The notes: generated from the letters alone by a model not told the origin. A stretch of 64,000 nt of DNA from Lachnoclostridium sp. Marseille-P6806 (GCF_900625025.1 NZ_LR130582.1:55095-119094), one strand, 5' to 3'; positions 18,243 through 27,083 are shown, counted from the stretch's first letter. Numbers and translations are program-made.

Positions 18243-19799
18243 ATGAGTATACTTACGGTTGAACATCTCTCTCACGGCTTCGGGGACCGCGCCATCTTCG
18301 AGGACGTTTCGTTCCGCCTGCTTGCGGGGGAGCATATCGGGCTTGTCGGGGCGAACGGCGAGGGCAAGTCGACCTTTATGAACATCATCACCGGGAAGCT
18401 CCAGCCGGATGAGGGAAGGATTGAGTGGGCGAAAAACGTGCGCGCGAGCTACCTTGACCAGCATGCAGTCCTCGAAAAGGGCATGACCGTCGGCAGCGTG
18501 CTGCGGAGCGCCTTTGATCCGCTGCTCGCGATGGAGACGCGGATGAATGAGCTCTGCGAGCAGATGGGAGAGGCGGAGAAGGCGCAGCTCGAAGCCTGTA
18601 TGGAGGAGCTCGGCACCATACAGGATCTTCTTGCGGCGCACGATTTCTATATGATCGACGCGAAGGTCGAGGAGGTGGCGCGTGCGCTGGGGCTCATGGA
18701 CCTCGGGCTTTCACGCGATGTCACGGAGCTCTCGGGCGGGCAGCGCACGCGCGTTCTTCTGGGAAAGCTCTTTCTCGAGAAGCCGGATATTCTTCTTCTC
18801 GACGAGCCGACAAACTATCTGGATGAGGAGCACATTGCGTGGCTCCGCCGCTATCTTCAGGAATACGAGAATGCCTTTATCCTGATTTCGCATGATATTC
18901 CGTTTCTGAACAGCGTGATCAATCTGATCTATCACATGGAGGATCGGAAGCTCACGCGCTATGTCGGAGACTATACGAAATTTCAGGAGGTCCATGCCAT
19001 GCAGAAGGCGCAGCGCAGGGCCGCCTATGAGAGACAGCAGCAGGAAATCTCGGAACTCCGGGATTTTGTGGCGCGCAACAAGGCGAGGGTCGCGACCCGG
19101 AATATGGCCATGTCGAGGCAGAAAAAGCTCGACAATATGGAGCGGATCGAGCTGACGGCCGCGCGTCCGAAGCCGGAATTTTCGTTCAGAACAGCCCGTA
19201 CGCCGGGGAAATTTCTTTTTCTTACGAGAGAGCTGGTGATCGGCTACGACGAGCCGCTCTCCGCGCCGCTTGACCTCTCGATGGAGCGGGGGAGCCGGAT
19301 CGTCATGACGGGGGCCAACGGCATCGGGAAAACGACGCTCTTAAAGAGTCTTCTGGGGCTTTTGCAGCCTCTTTCCGGGAACGTAGAGCAGGGAGAATTT
19401 CTGGAGATCGGCTATTTCGAGCAGGAGACTCCGCCCGATATCGAGACGACCTGCATGGAGGAAATATGGAAAGAATTTCCCTCGTTCACCCAGTATGAGG
19501 TGCGCTCCGCCCTCGCGAGGTGCGGGCTTACGACGAAGCACATCGAGAGCCGCGTCCGGGTGCTTTCCGGGGGAGAGCAGGCGAAGGTGCGGCTCTGCAG
19601 GCTCATGAACCGGGCGTCGAACCTCCTCGTTCTGGACGAGCCGACGAATCATCTCGACCCGGAGGCGAAAGAGGAACTGAAGCGGGCGCTGCAGGAGTAC
19701 AAGGGCTCGATTCTTATGGTCTGCCATGAGCCGGAATTTTATCAGGCTGTTGCAACGGAGGTATGGGACTGCACGAAGTGGACGACAAAGCTGGTGTGA
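18243..19799 (+). CDS. ABC-F family ATPase (ribosome-associated)
   Basis: The 518-residue product has two ABC ATPase domains and no membrane segment. The first shows Walker A GANGEGKST (36-44), signature LSGGQ and LLLDEPTNYLD; the second GANGIGKTT, LSGGEQ and LVLDEPTNHLD. The domains are joined by the ABC-F linker with the charged helical Y-Q-Q type segment. ABC-F proteins bind the ribosomal E site and either relieve stalling or protect against antibiotics. The linker is not long, so neither role can be chosen. The frame is open upstream to 18021, but GGGAAG before ATG 18243 and the start MSILTVEHLS fit the family. Confidence 0.92.
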   Translation: MSILTVEHLSHGFGDRAIFEDVSFRLLAGEHIGLVGANGEGKSTFMNIITGKLQPDEGRIEWAKNVRASYLDQHAVLEKGMTVGSVLRSAFDPLLAMETRMNELCEQMGEAEKAQLEACMEELGTIQDLLAAHDFYMIDAKVEEVARALGLMDLGLSRDVTELSGGQRTRVLLGKLFLEKPDILLLDEPTNYLDEEHIAWLRRYLQEYENAFILISHDIPFLNSVINLIYHMEDRKLTRYVGDYTKFQEVHAMQKAQRRAAYERQQQEISELRDFVARNKARVATRNMAMSRQKKLDNMERIELTAARPKPEFSFRTARTPGKFLFLTRELVIGYDEPLSAPLDLSMERGSRIVMTGANGIGKTTLLKSLLGLLQPLSGNVEQGEFLEIGYFEQETPPDIETTCMEEIWKEFPSFTQYEVRSALARCGLTTKHIESRVRVLSGGEQAKVRLCRLMNRASNLLVLDEPTNHLDPEAKEELKRALQEYKGSILMVCHEPEFYQAVATEVWDCTKWTTKLV

Positions 19800-19868
19800 G
19801 AAAATTTACGGGATGGCGGATCTGTTTTCAGCGCGTGCGGAAAGTCGCTGTTTTCTTTTCTTCACAAT

Positions 19869-20045
19869 ATGATTTCAATTGCGGCGGTGAGAATACCGGG
19901 CGCGTATCTGGCGTCGGTTTTCTTCCCTGAGACGCTGTATCCGATGAGACTTGCGGCGCCGATGGGGTCGCTTCTCTCGGCGCTGATCTGCACGGCGCTG
20001 TTTCTGTGGCCCCGGCGATCAGCTGTACGAGATGCGAGCCAGTGA
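19869..20045 (+). pseudogene. C-terminal remnant of a MATE transporter
   Basis: A 58-codon frame encodes AAVRIPGAYLASVFFPETLY followed by LAAPMGSLLSALIC and a basic end, which matches the final two membrane segments of many MATE proteins. The rest of that gene is absent; the sequence starts abruptly 70 bases after the ABC-F stop. It differs from the C-terminus of the intact MATE at 16397, so it comes from another gene. Its end overlaps the 3' end of the minus-strand CPBP gene by 27 bases. Confidence 0.65.
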
Positions 20046-20654
20046 GTACAGCACGTACTCGAGATTCTGCCAGAGGCACCAGATGAAATTGACGGTCATC
20101 GGGACATAGATGTTCCGGGTCCGGATATAGGCGACGACCAGCGGGAGCTGGATGAGGCAGACCTCGAGGATGCCGAGCGGGCTGTGCACCTGAAGCACCG
20201 CGCAGAGCAGCATGCCGCAGACCGCGTCAAAGATCATGAAATTCCGCTCCTTTGCACAGAGCCGTATCATGGCGCCCCGGAAGTACAGTTCCTGCGCGAC
20301 GGGGGCGAGCAGAATGCAGACCAGAGTGTAGAGGAGCATGCCTCGGACGTCGTTTTCGGTCCAGATGGCGGTCACACCCTCGCTGGCGATGCCGTCGAGC
20401 AGGCGGGAGAGAAGAAGCTTTGCGCCGTATGCGAGCACAAGCCCCCCCGTGGCCGCGCCGACAGGAACCCAGAAGCCGCGGACGTCGGCGAGACTCTTTT
20501 TCAGCAGCCGGAAGTCAAGCAGGCGGCGGAAATAAAGAATGACAAAGAGATAGAATACGAGCATGGCAAAAAGCGTATGCTTCGGTTCGATATAATAGAT
20601 GACAAGCAGTGCCGTTTCGGCAAGAAACGGCGGAAGCAGATAAAGCAGTGACAT
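20019..20654 (-). CDS. CPBP-family intramembrane protein (Abi-like)
   Basis: The 211-residue polytopic protein has the CPBP/Abi signature in order: QELYFRG (about 125), a following hydrophobic H-S-P-L-G segment, and NFIWCLWQN near the C-terminus. Authentic CPBP glutamic proteases usually have E-E-x-x-x-R and H-x-x-x-N; here the first Glu is Gln and the His is Asn, so protease activity is doubtful. The ATG at 20654 with upstream AGGA fits the family N-terminus; an open frame to 20780 overlaps the neighbour's end and is not needed. Confidence 0.75.
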   Translation of the reverse strand: MSLLYLLPPFLAETALLVIYYIEPKHTLFAMLVFYLFVILYFRRLLDFRLLKKSLADVRGFWVPVGAATGGLVLAYGAKLLLSRLLDGIASEGVTAIWTENDVRGMLLYTLVCILLAPVAQELYFRGAMIRLCAKERNFMIFDAVCGMLLCAVLQVHSPLGILEVCLIQLPLVVAYIRTRNIYVPMTVNFIWCLWQNLEYVLYSLARISYS

Positions 20655-20691
20655 TTCTGATATCCTGTATGTATTCTGTTCAGCAGGTTTT

Positions 20692-22263
20692 CTATTCAAC
20701 GCTCCCATTATACACGATGTATCCGGACTGGGAAGACTGATTTTGCACAGCGCGGCTCCATTCCTCTCTGGGGATGGCAATGACGCTTTTTTTGCCGTAA
20801 AATTCCGCGGTCACAAAATTGGTGAAGCGATGCGGATCATCGGTCACTGGCATGTGCATGAGCGGGCCCTGCCGGTCGTTGATCTGCGGAAGAACGATAT
20901 CCTTTGCGGCGCTGCCTGTGAGCAGGGCATGCTGCTCCTGCATCTGGTTGTAGTAGTCGGCCGCCTCACCGCTTGCGATATAGGAGCATACATTATAGAG
21001 CGTGGTGCTTTTCAGCGTGCGCCGGAGACTGAAAAAGAGGAGCAGCAAAACGGCGCAGGAGGAGAGCCAGACGGCCCGGCGGCCGATCAGGCGGCCTCCC
21101 CGGGTCACGGCCCATTCGCCCCAGTACAGAACGGCGGCGCCAATCCCAAGCATCAGAATATAAAAATAGGTGTCATACACGCCGTTTGAAACATCCACCG
21201 CGGAGTAGATCTCCGGGGCAAAGGACGCCGCGTAGATGAGATACAGCAGCGCGGTGAAGAGGAGCGGGCGCATCCGGCGGGCGGGCAGAGCGGGAGCCGG
21301 CAGGGCGGCGTTCTCCCGACATTGCAGGTGAAGCAGCGTAAGGCCGGTTCCAAGCAGCAGAAGAAACGCGCCGGGCCTCCCGCGCAGATGCCCCGCGAGA
21401 TTGGCGGCGGAGTGCGGAAAGCAGGCCAGAACCGTCATGGCGGCATCGGAAGCATGAAAGCCGAAGTGCTCGCCGCCCCGGATGAGATTTCCGGGCGCGC
21501 GCATGCTGATGATAAGCCCCGTCAGTTCCGCGGCAAGCGGGACAAGGAGCGGGAGCCGGGCGCGGAACGCGGGGAGACGGCGGCCTTTTTCCGTGCGGAA
21601 CACGAGCCGCCAGAAAAAGAGAACGGCAATGATGAGCGGCGTAAGGAGCGCCGACTGGTAGCTGCAGCCGCCAAGGCAGGTCTGGGCGAGGAGCAGAGCA
21701 ATGAGATCGCGGGCGTTCCGGCGGTCCATGAAGCGGTCTGCGGCCGTGACGGCGCACAGGCCGAGCGAGAACGGCAGCATGTAATGGATCGCTCCGGTCC
21801 ACCAGTAGACGGAATACTTCGGATTGGGCGTGAACTGCACGAGAACGAAAAACAGCGCACAGAAGCAGGTGAGCTGAAAGCTCCTGCTCTTTCCCATGCG
21901 TCCGCAGAGAAAATGATGCGTGAAAAAAAGAAGCGCGGCCGCCTGCATGGCGAGAACGATCCACGGGACGAGCCGATAACTGTTGAATGCAAAGGTCTCG
22001 GGGTGAAGCTGAAACCAGAACACGGTAAACCATGTGCCCTGCCAGCTCCGGTATACCTGTGCTGTCCTGATAAAAGCGGTATGGAGCACGGCCGGGAGAG
22101 AATGTGTCCGGAGCCATGATAAATGCGCCTGTGCGGCGTAGCCGAGATCATCGCCGCTGGCAAAGTCGGCGGGGGACAGGGCAAGGAGCGGCAGGAGAGA
22201 GAGGACAAGGACGGAGCAGGCTCCGAGAAGAAGAAACTGTTTTGATGCCGCTGCCTTTTTCAT
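20692..22263 (-). CDS. Large polytopic membrane protein (DUF6056-like)
   Basis: The 523-residue product has an N-terminal signal-anchor, an early D-D-L-G-Y acidic pair followed by W-Q-G-T-W, and about ten further membrane segments, then a soluble C-terminal domain of about 120 residues. This layout resembles DUF6056 / GT-C-like membrane proteins of Firmicutes that are linked to cell-surface glycan assembly. The D-D pair in the first outer loop is the typical GT-C catalytic position, but activity is inferred only. It lies 37 bases upstream of the CPBP gene on the same strand. Confidence 0.65.
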   Translation of the reverse strand: MKKAAASKQFLLLGACSVLVLSLLPLLALSPADFASGDDLGYAAQAHLSWLRTHSLPAVLHTAFIRTAQVYRSWQGTWFTVFWFQLHPETFAFNSYRLVPWIVLAMQAAALLFFTHHFLCGRMGKSRSFQLTCFCALFFVLVQFTPNPKYSVYWWTGAIHYMLPFSLGLCAVTAADRFMDRRNARDLIALLLAQTCLGGCSYQSALLTPLIIAVLFFWRLVFRTEKGRRLPAFRARLPLLVPLAAELTGLIISMRAPGNLIRGGEHFGFHASDAAMTVLACFPHSAANLAGHLRGRPGAFLLLLGTGLTLLHLQCRENAALPAPALPARRMRPLLFTALLYLIYAASFAPEIYSAVDVSNGVYDTYFYILMLGIGAAVLYWGEWAVTRGGRLIGRRAVWLSSCAVLLLLFFSLRRTLKSTTLYNVCSYIASGEAADYYNQMQEQHALLTGSAAKDIVLPQINDRQGPLMHMPVTDDPHRFTNFVTAEFYGKKSVIAIPREEWSRAVQNQSSQSGYIVYNGSVE

Positions 22264-22351
22264 GGTCGGGATCCTCGCGCTGTCCGCTGTGCGGAATTGC
22301 CGTTTAATGTTTTCATTCTAGTCTATTTTGCCCGCTGCTTCCAGCCTGTCT

Positions 22352-22431
22352 GTTTTTGGCAGGCTTATCGCCCGTTCCGGCAGCTTTGCTGTCCGTTTCG
22401 GCAGGCCCGCGGTACGTTTCGGCAAGGGCGC
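22352..22431 (+). repeat. Four imperfect direct repeats with exact 21-bp period
   Basis: The motif GTTtcGGCA(g) recurs four times, with GGCA at 22358, 22379, 22400 and 22421, exactly 21 bases apart. The last two copies share GTTTCGGCA. Twenty-one bases is two helical turns, so all copies face the same side of the DNA. It lies about 60 bases upstream of the likely yfbR promoter and suggests cooperative binding sites for a regulator. Confidence 0.6.
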
Positions 22432-22479
22432 GGCCGGCACAGGCTGTTCTGCGCTGTGGGCGCGGCCGGGAGAGGATTA

Positions 22480-22488
22480 TGCTACAAT
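22480..22488 (+). promoter_or_regulatory. Extended -10 promoter candidate for yfbR
   Basis: TGC-TACAAT (22480-22488) is an extended -10 element 55 bases before the yfbR start. No good -35 is present, so an activator bound at the 21-bp repeats could be needed. Confidence 0.45.
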
Positions 22489-22543
22489 AAAAATTACGTC
22501 AGACATAAGAATATTTTTTGAAACCGGAGGAGCGGAGGAAAGA

Positions 22544-23152
22544 ATGAGCTACAATTTTTTTGCAACGGTTTCCCGGATGAAGTATATCCAGCGCTGGGCG
22601 CTGATGCGCAGCTCCCGGGAGGAGAACGTGAGCGAGCATTCGCTGGAAACGGCGATGATCGCGCATGCGCTGTGCGTCATCGGAAACGTGCGCTACGGAA
22701 AAACACTGGATGAGCGGAAAGCCGCGCTGATCGGCCTTTATCATGACGCCTCGGAGATCATCACCGGAGACATGCCGACGCCGGTCAAGTATTACAGCGA
22801 GGAGATCCGGGACGCCTACCGCCGCGTCGAGACGGTCGCGCAGGAGCGTCTTCTCTCACAGCTCCCGGAGGACCTGCGCCCCGCGTATGAGACGGTATTC
22901 CTCGGCGGGGAAGACGGGGAGGAGAAATATCTGCGCCGGCTGGTCAAGGCGGCGGACAAGCTGTCCGCGCTCATCAAGTGCATCGAGGAGGAGCGCTCGG
23001 GCAACACGGAGTTTTCCACGGCGAGGAGCAGCATTGAGCGGGGCCTCGCCGGGATGCTGGAGGAGCTGCCGGAGATCCGGGATTTTATGGAGGAATTTCT
23101 TCCGCCCTACGGCCGCACGCTGGATGAGCTGTCGGAGACGGAGAAAAAGTAA
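22544..23152 (+). CDS. yfbR: 5'-deoxynucleotidase YfbR (HD domain)
   Basis: The 202-residue product is a full-length YfbR, a metal-dependent HD-domain phosphatase that removes phosphate from deoxynucleoside 5'-monophosphates in the cytoplasm. The metal ligands are visible as His32 (NVSEHS), His67-Asp68 (LYHDASE) and the later aspartate in KAADKLSALIKC. The family-specific F-x-x-x-S-R-M-K-Y-I-Q-R-W start is present. GGAGG-type sites precede the ATG at 22544, which is preferred over the open frame reaching to 22328. Confidence 0.92.
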   Translation: MSYNFFATVSRMKYIQRWALMRSSREENVSEHSLETAMIAHALCVIGNVRYGKTLDERKAALIGLYHDASEIITGDMPTPVKYYSEEIRDAYRRVETVAQERLLSQLPEDLRPAYETVFLGGEDGEEKYLRRLVKAADKLSALIKCIEEERSGNTEFSTARSSIERGLAGMLEELPEIRDFMEEFLPPYGRTLDELSETEKK

Positions 23153-23175
23153 ATCCACATGGGGCTGCGGATTAC

Positions 23176-24570
23176 TCAGGTCCTGTCCGCGGGGAGAATG
23201 ATCTGCAGCACCTTTTTTTCGTTATAGCGCGACAGAACCACAGCTCCGAAAAGACAGATCGCCATGGCGGTGACGGCGGCGATGCGGTAGCCGAGTCCCG
23301 TCTCCGGACGGATGGACGCGAACGAAGTGAAGAGGAGCATGGAGACGCTCTGCCCCATCTTGAACGCAAAGGTACGGGCGGCAAAGAACATGCCCTCCCG
23401 GTTTTCCCCCGTCACGATGGCGTCCGCCTGCGCGATATCCGCCACAATGGCCTGCGGCAGAATGCCCAGAATGGCCATCGGGAAAGCGGCGAGAAGTATG
23501 ATGGCTAGGCCCCATGCGTTGCCGAAGACGGCGCCGATCACGCCGGGGACGCTGCCGCGCACGCCAAGAAGTCCGGAGAGCGCGGTGATGACATAGACGA
23601 CGGCCAGACCGCAGAAGCCGAGGAGCACCAGCCTTTTCTTCTGCAGCCGGCGCGCCAGCGCGTTGACCAGAGGATAGCAGGCAAAGGAGAGGAGCGTCAT
23701 CAGGATATACAGCGTCGTGTTGTAGGTTTCCGCGAGCCCCATAAGACTTGTGATGAAGAACGGGAGACCGGTCTGAAAAATCGTCAGCGCGATGAAATAC
23801 AGGACGTCAGAGCCGACAAAGACGCGAAAATCCCGGTTTCGGAACGTTTTTGCTAGGGAGGCGAACGCGTTGTCGTTCGTGGGAACGGCGGTCACGTAGT
23901 CTTTCTCACGGATGGTGAACGTCGGCACGAGGAGAGCGACCAGACCGACCGCGGACAGGATCGCAAAGGTGAGCCGGATGGCCGTGACGCGGCCGAACGA
24001 GGGCGCGAGCGCGTTCCAGATATACGGCGCGGCATAGCCCACGGCGGAGCCGAAGAGGAAGGTGCAGGAAATATAGGTGGAAATGCTGATGCGGCTGTCC
24101 TGCGTCGTCCCCAGCTCGGAGATGAGCGCGTTGTAGGGCGTGCAGTAGGTCGTCATGAAGAGGTAGAACAGGAGAAGCGCGGCAAGAAGCCACACGCCGC
24201 TTAGAGCGGACTGTCCGGCAAAGGGCGTCCAGTACACGAGCACCGTGATCATGGCAAAGAAAGGGGCAATTCTCTGCATGAACGGGATGTGGCGGCCGCG
24301 GGGGTTTTTTGAGCGGTCGGAGAGGTTTGCGATCAGGGGATCCGTGACGGCGTCAAAGATACGGCCCAGCGCCGCGATGCCGCCGATGATGGTGGCGACG
24401 CCGAATATGACCCGTCCCTGCGGGATAAAGAGCGTCTGCCCCGCGGCGATGGCGGTCTGATCCGGCGCGTAGAAATAGACCAGCCAGTTGGTGATCAGGG
24501 CGGACAGCAGGGACCAGCCGAACTGTCCGATTGCGAAGCACCACATTTTTCCCTTTGTCAGTGTTTTCAT
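23176..24570 (-). CDS. GPH-family sugar/glycoside cation symporter (MelB-like)
   Basis: The 464-residue protein has twelve hydrophobic segments and the glycoside-pentoside-hexuronide features: GRIFDAVTDPLIANLSDRSK after the second span and the TTYCTPYNAL segment. MelB relatives import galactosides or other glycosides with sodium ions or protons. It is not next to the alpha-galactosidase cluster, so its sugar is unknown. It follows the TetR gene by 34 bases on the same strand and is probably co-transcribed with and controlled by it. Confidence 0.85.
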   Translation of the reverse strand: MKTLTKGKMWCFAIGQFGWSLLSALITNWLVYFYAPDQTAIAAGQTLFIPQGRVIFGVATIIGGIAALGRIFDAVTDPLIANLSDRSKNPRGRHIPFMQRIAPFFAMITVLVYWTPFAGQSALSGVWLLAALLLFYLFMTTYCTPYNALISELGTTQDSRISISTYISCTFLFGSAVGYAAPYIWNALAPSFGRVTAIRLTFAILSAVGLVALLVPTFTIREKDYVTAVPTNDNAFASLAKTFRNRDFRVFVGSDVLYFIALTIFQTGLPFFITSLMGLAETYNTTLYILMTLLSFACYPLVNALARRLQKKRLVLLGFCGLAVVYVITALSGLLGVRGSVPGVIGAVFGNAWGLAIILLAAFPMAILGILPQAIVADIAQADAIVTGENREGMFFAARTFAFKMGQSVSMLLFTSFASIRPETGLGYRIAAVTAMAICLFGAVVLSRYNEKKVLQIILPADRT

Positions 24571-24604
24571 GAATGAAATCCTTTCTTTCAGAAACAGCGC
24601 CGGA

Positions 24605-25183
24605 TCACGGCTTTGCCGCGATGCCGTCCACGAGAATATCCACGACCTGCTGCAATCCCTCGCTGTAAGAAAGCTGCTCCCGGATCAGAATATCGCGCTG
24701 GAAGAACTGTTCGACGGCGGCCTCGTACATCGCCTTGAACAGCGGAATCGAAACGGGGCGGATGACGCCCTCCTCCATGCCCTTTTGGAGCAGCTCGATG
24801 GTCGGCTCCCAGTCGTTGCTGAGACGCTTCTCGACATGGCGGAAAATTTCCGGATATCTGTCCCGAAGAACGTAGAGCTGCCGGAGATCGATTTCCCGAT
24901 AGCGGCCCGGAAGAACGGCGAGCAGAGCCCGGAGACGCTCGAGAGTGGAAAGACCGGGGCGTTCCAGAACCTCGCGCTCCGCCTCCTTTACCTGATTGAA
25001 GCAATAGTCGGCGACAGAATAGAAGAGCTCCTCCTTGCTCCGGAAAAACGTGTAGATCGTCTTCTTGCTGATGGAGAGCTCGGAGGCGATGTCGTCCATC
25101 GTGAATTTCAGGCTTTTTTTGTTGAAGATCCGGATCGTGGCTTCAAGGATCCGGGTCCGGGTTTCTTTTTTTGAAGCGCTCAT
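24605..25183 (-). CDS. TetR-family transcriptional repressor
   Basis: The 192-residue product has an N-terminal TetR helix-turn-helix (residues about 8-55: TRTRILEATIRIFNKKS, FTMDDIASELSISKKTIYTFF) and an all-helical ligand-binding domain. The start at 25183 follows GAGGAGAAGAT; the frame reaches 25225 without a better site. It heads a likely two-gene unit with the GPH symporter. Inverted GGAAAC/GTTTCC elements around its promoter (25325-25366) suggest autoregulation. Confidence 0.88.
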   Translation of the reverse strand: MSASKKETRTRILEATIRIFNKKSLKFTMDDIASELSISKKTIYTFFRSKEELFYSVADYCFNQVKEAEREVLERPGLSTLERLRALLAVLPGRYREIDLRQLYVLRDRYPEIFRHVEKRLSNDWEPTIELLQKGMEEGVIRPVSIPLFKAMYEAAVEQFFQRDILIREQLSYSEGLQQVVDILVDGIAAKP

Positions 25184-25324
25184 ATCTTCTCCTCTGCCGC
25201 GCTTTTGCGGCACTCGCGGGAGCATTTCGCGCAGGCGAATTCTCCTCTGCGATCAGGGCCGGAGACGTACGACAGTGATGAAGGTGCCGTCCGGGTGCTG
25301 CCGGCTTGCGTGGAAAAATCTGTC

Positions 25325-25366
25325 GGAAACTATCATAGATCAGATTGGTTTCCTGCGTAAAGAAAC
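25325..25366 (-). promoter_or_regulatory. TetR gene promoter with inverted-repeat operator candidates
   Basis: On the minus strand TTTACG (25361-25356) and TATGAT (25338-25333) form a weak promoter with an 18... to 17-base spacer depending on the -35 hexamer chosen. GGAAAC at 25325-25330 and GTTTCC at 25347-25352 form an inverted pair flanking the -10, and a second GTTTC/GAAAC pair spans 25348-25366. Such dyads fit TetR operators. Confidence 0.4.
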
Positions 25367-25410
25367 TAAAACAACAAAAATCGTTTCGGAATTTTGTGAA
25401 AAATGCCCGC

Positions 25411-25489
25411 AAAAAATGCACCGCCCTGACGGCGGACCGCGGCAGCCCCGACGTTCCGGGCTGTACGCGGCCGGCATCCGGGCGGTGCA
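25411..25489 (-). terminator. metY terminator with a large branched stem
   Basis: On the minus strand the 10-bp outer stem TGCACCGCCC / GGGCGGTGCA (25489-25480 with 25426-25417) is followed by six T (25416-25411). The 53 bases between the arms contain further complementary GC-rich blocks, so the structure is branched. It begins 27 bases after the metY stop. The rest of the gap up to 25183 contains only the TetR control region. Confidence 0.7.
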
Positions 25490-25516
25490 GGAAAAATTGG
25501 TCTGTGCGGGGAGAAA

Positions 25517-26812
25517 TCAGCTTTCGCAGCTGCGGTCCAGCGCGTTCCGGATATCGCCGATCAGATCGGCCGCATCCTCAAGACCGCAGGAGTAGCGGAT
25601 GAGATCGGCGCCGATGCCGCAGGCCGCGAGCTCCTCGTCGTTCATCTGCCGGTGCGTTGAGCTCGCCGGGTGCAGGCAGCAGCTCCGCGCGTCGGCGACA
25701 TGCGTTTCGATGGCGGCGATCTTGAGCTCTCTCATGAAGCTCTCCGCGGCGCTCCGCCCGCCCTTTACGCCGAAAGAGACGACGCCGCAGCTTCCGTCCG
25801 GCAGATATTTTTCCGCGAGCGCGTGGTAGGGATCGCCGGGAAGTCCGGGATAGGAGACCCATGCGATGCGGGGATCATTCTGCAGGAACTCCGCCACGGC
25901 AAGGGCGTTCTCGCAGTGCCGCTTCATGCGGATATGGAGACTCTCAAGCCCCAGATTCAGGAGGAAAGCGTTCTGCGGGGACTGGATGGCTCCGAAATCC
26001 CGCATGAGCTGTGCCACCGCCTTGGTGATGTAGGCGCCCTCTTTTCCGAAGCGCTCGGCGTAGGTGATGCCGTGATAGCTCTCATCCGGCGTGCACAGTC
26101 CCGGGAAGCGGTCGGCGTGCTCCAGCCAGTCGAAGCGCCCGGAATCGACAATGGCTCCGCCGACGGCCGCGCCGTGCCCGTCCATGTACTTGGTCGTGGA
26201 GTGGGTGACGATATCGGCGCCGAAGAGGAACGGCCTGCAGTTCACCGGCGTGGCAAAGGTGTTGTCGATGATGAGCGGGACGCCGTGGGCGTGAGCCGCC
26301 GCCGCGAAGCGCTCAATGTCGAGAACGGTCAGCGCCGGGTTGGCGATGGTCTCGCCGAAGACGGCCTTTGTGTTCGGGCGGAATGCCGCCGCAAGCTCCT
26401 CGTCCGTGCAGTCGGGCGGGACAAAGGTGAATTCAATCCCCATTTTGCGCATGGTGACATGGAACAGATTATAGGTTCCGCCGTAGAGCGAGGAGCTTGA
26501 GACGATGTGGGAGCCGGCCTCCGCGAGGTTGAATACGGCAAAGAAATTGGCGGCCTGACCGCTGGAGGTCAGCATGGCGGCGCTTCCTCCCTCGAGCTCG
26601 GCGATTTTCGCAGCAACCGCGTCGCAGGTGGGATTCTGCAGGCGGGAGTAGAAGTAGCCCGACGCCTCGAGGTCAAAGAGCTTTCCCATGGCCTCGCTGG
26701 TCTCATAGCGGAATGTGGTGCTCTGAATGATGGGGATTTCCCGCGGCTCACCGTTCCCCGGATGATAACCGCCCTGTACGCAGCGTGTACCGATTTGCAA
26801 TTCGTCCGACAT
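25517..26812 (-). CDS. metY: O-acetylhomoserine (thiol)-lyase / sulfhydrylase
   Basis: The 431-residue product is a Cys/Met-metabolism PLP enzyme of the MetY type, which makes homocysteine directly from O-acetylhomoserine and sulfide. Visible features are the N-terminal TRCVQGGYHP, the DNTFATP strand and the PLP lysine in HSTTKYMDGHG. The length (about 430, longer than MetB/MetC at 380-400) supports MetY. AAGGAGC precedes the ATG. No SAM riboswitch or T-box is seen upstream; instead a dyad overlaps the promoter (26833-26851). Confidence 0.93.
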   Translation of the reverse strand: MSDELQIGTRCVQGGYHPGNGEPREIPIIQSTTFRYETSEAMGKLFDLEASGYFYSRLQNPTCDAVAAKIAELEGGSAAMLTSSGQAANFFAVFNLAEAGSHIVSSSSLYGGTYNLFHVTMRKMGIEFTFVPPDCTDEELAAAFRPNTKAVFGETIANPALTVLDIERFAAAAHAHGVPLIIDNTFATPVNCRPFLFGADIVTHSTTKYMDGHGAAVGGAIVDSGRFDWLEHADRFPGLCTPDESYHGITYAERFGKEGAYITKAVAQLMRDFGAIQSPQNAFLLNLGLESLHIRMKRHCENALAVAEFLQNDPRIAWVSYPGLPGDPYHALAEKYLPDGSCGVVSFGVKGGRSAAESFMRELKIAAIETHVADARSCCLHPASSTHRQMNDEELAACGIGADLIRYSCGLEDAADLIGDIRNALDRSCES

Positions 26813-26832
26813 AGTGTATGCTCCTTCCTGAG

Positions 26833-26851
26833 CTGTATTTGATACAGTATA
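26833..26851 (-). promoter_or_regulatory. metY promoter -10 with overlapping palindromic operator
   Basis: On the minus strand TATACT (26851-26846), preceded by TGC, is an extended -10. The perfect inverted repeat CTGTAT-N3-ATACAG (26833-26847) overlaps its end and the expected start site. A repressor bound there would block transcription. The identity of the regulator is unknown. The remaining gap to 27083 shows no gene. Confidence 0.5.
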
Positions 26852-27083
26852 GCAGAACTCCGGGGCAGAGGAACAGACGGTTTTGATGTGAAATGGAATA
26901 GAATGTCACCGCACCGGCTGCCGTTGATTTTCCTGCGGATCTGTTCCATGATATCGTTACGGAGGGCCGGGCCGGGTACGGGAGCTCCCCCGGCTGTGTG
27001 AAATATCATTTTCACCGGCGCGGAAGCTGCCGCTGCCATGGCGGTATCATTTGTGTTCGGAGCGCGGACAGAGGAAACGGGAG

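Noticed and set aside
22352..22431. CRISPR array
   Set aside because: The repeats are only about 9-10 bases, the units are 21 bases and no cas genes are near.
26852..27083. SAM riboswitch, T-box or solute-binding-protein remnant between metY and the permease
   Set aside because: The metY promoter leaves too short a leader, no riboswitch core is recognisable, and no frame resembles a binding protein.
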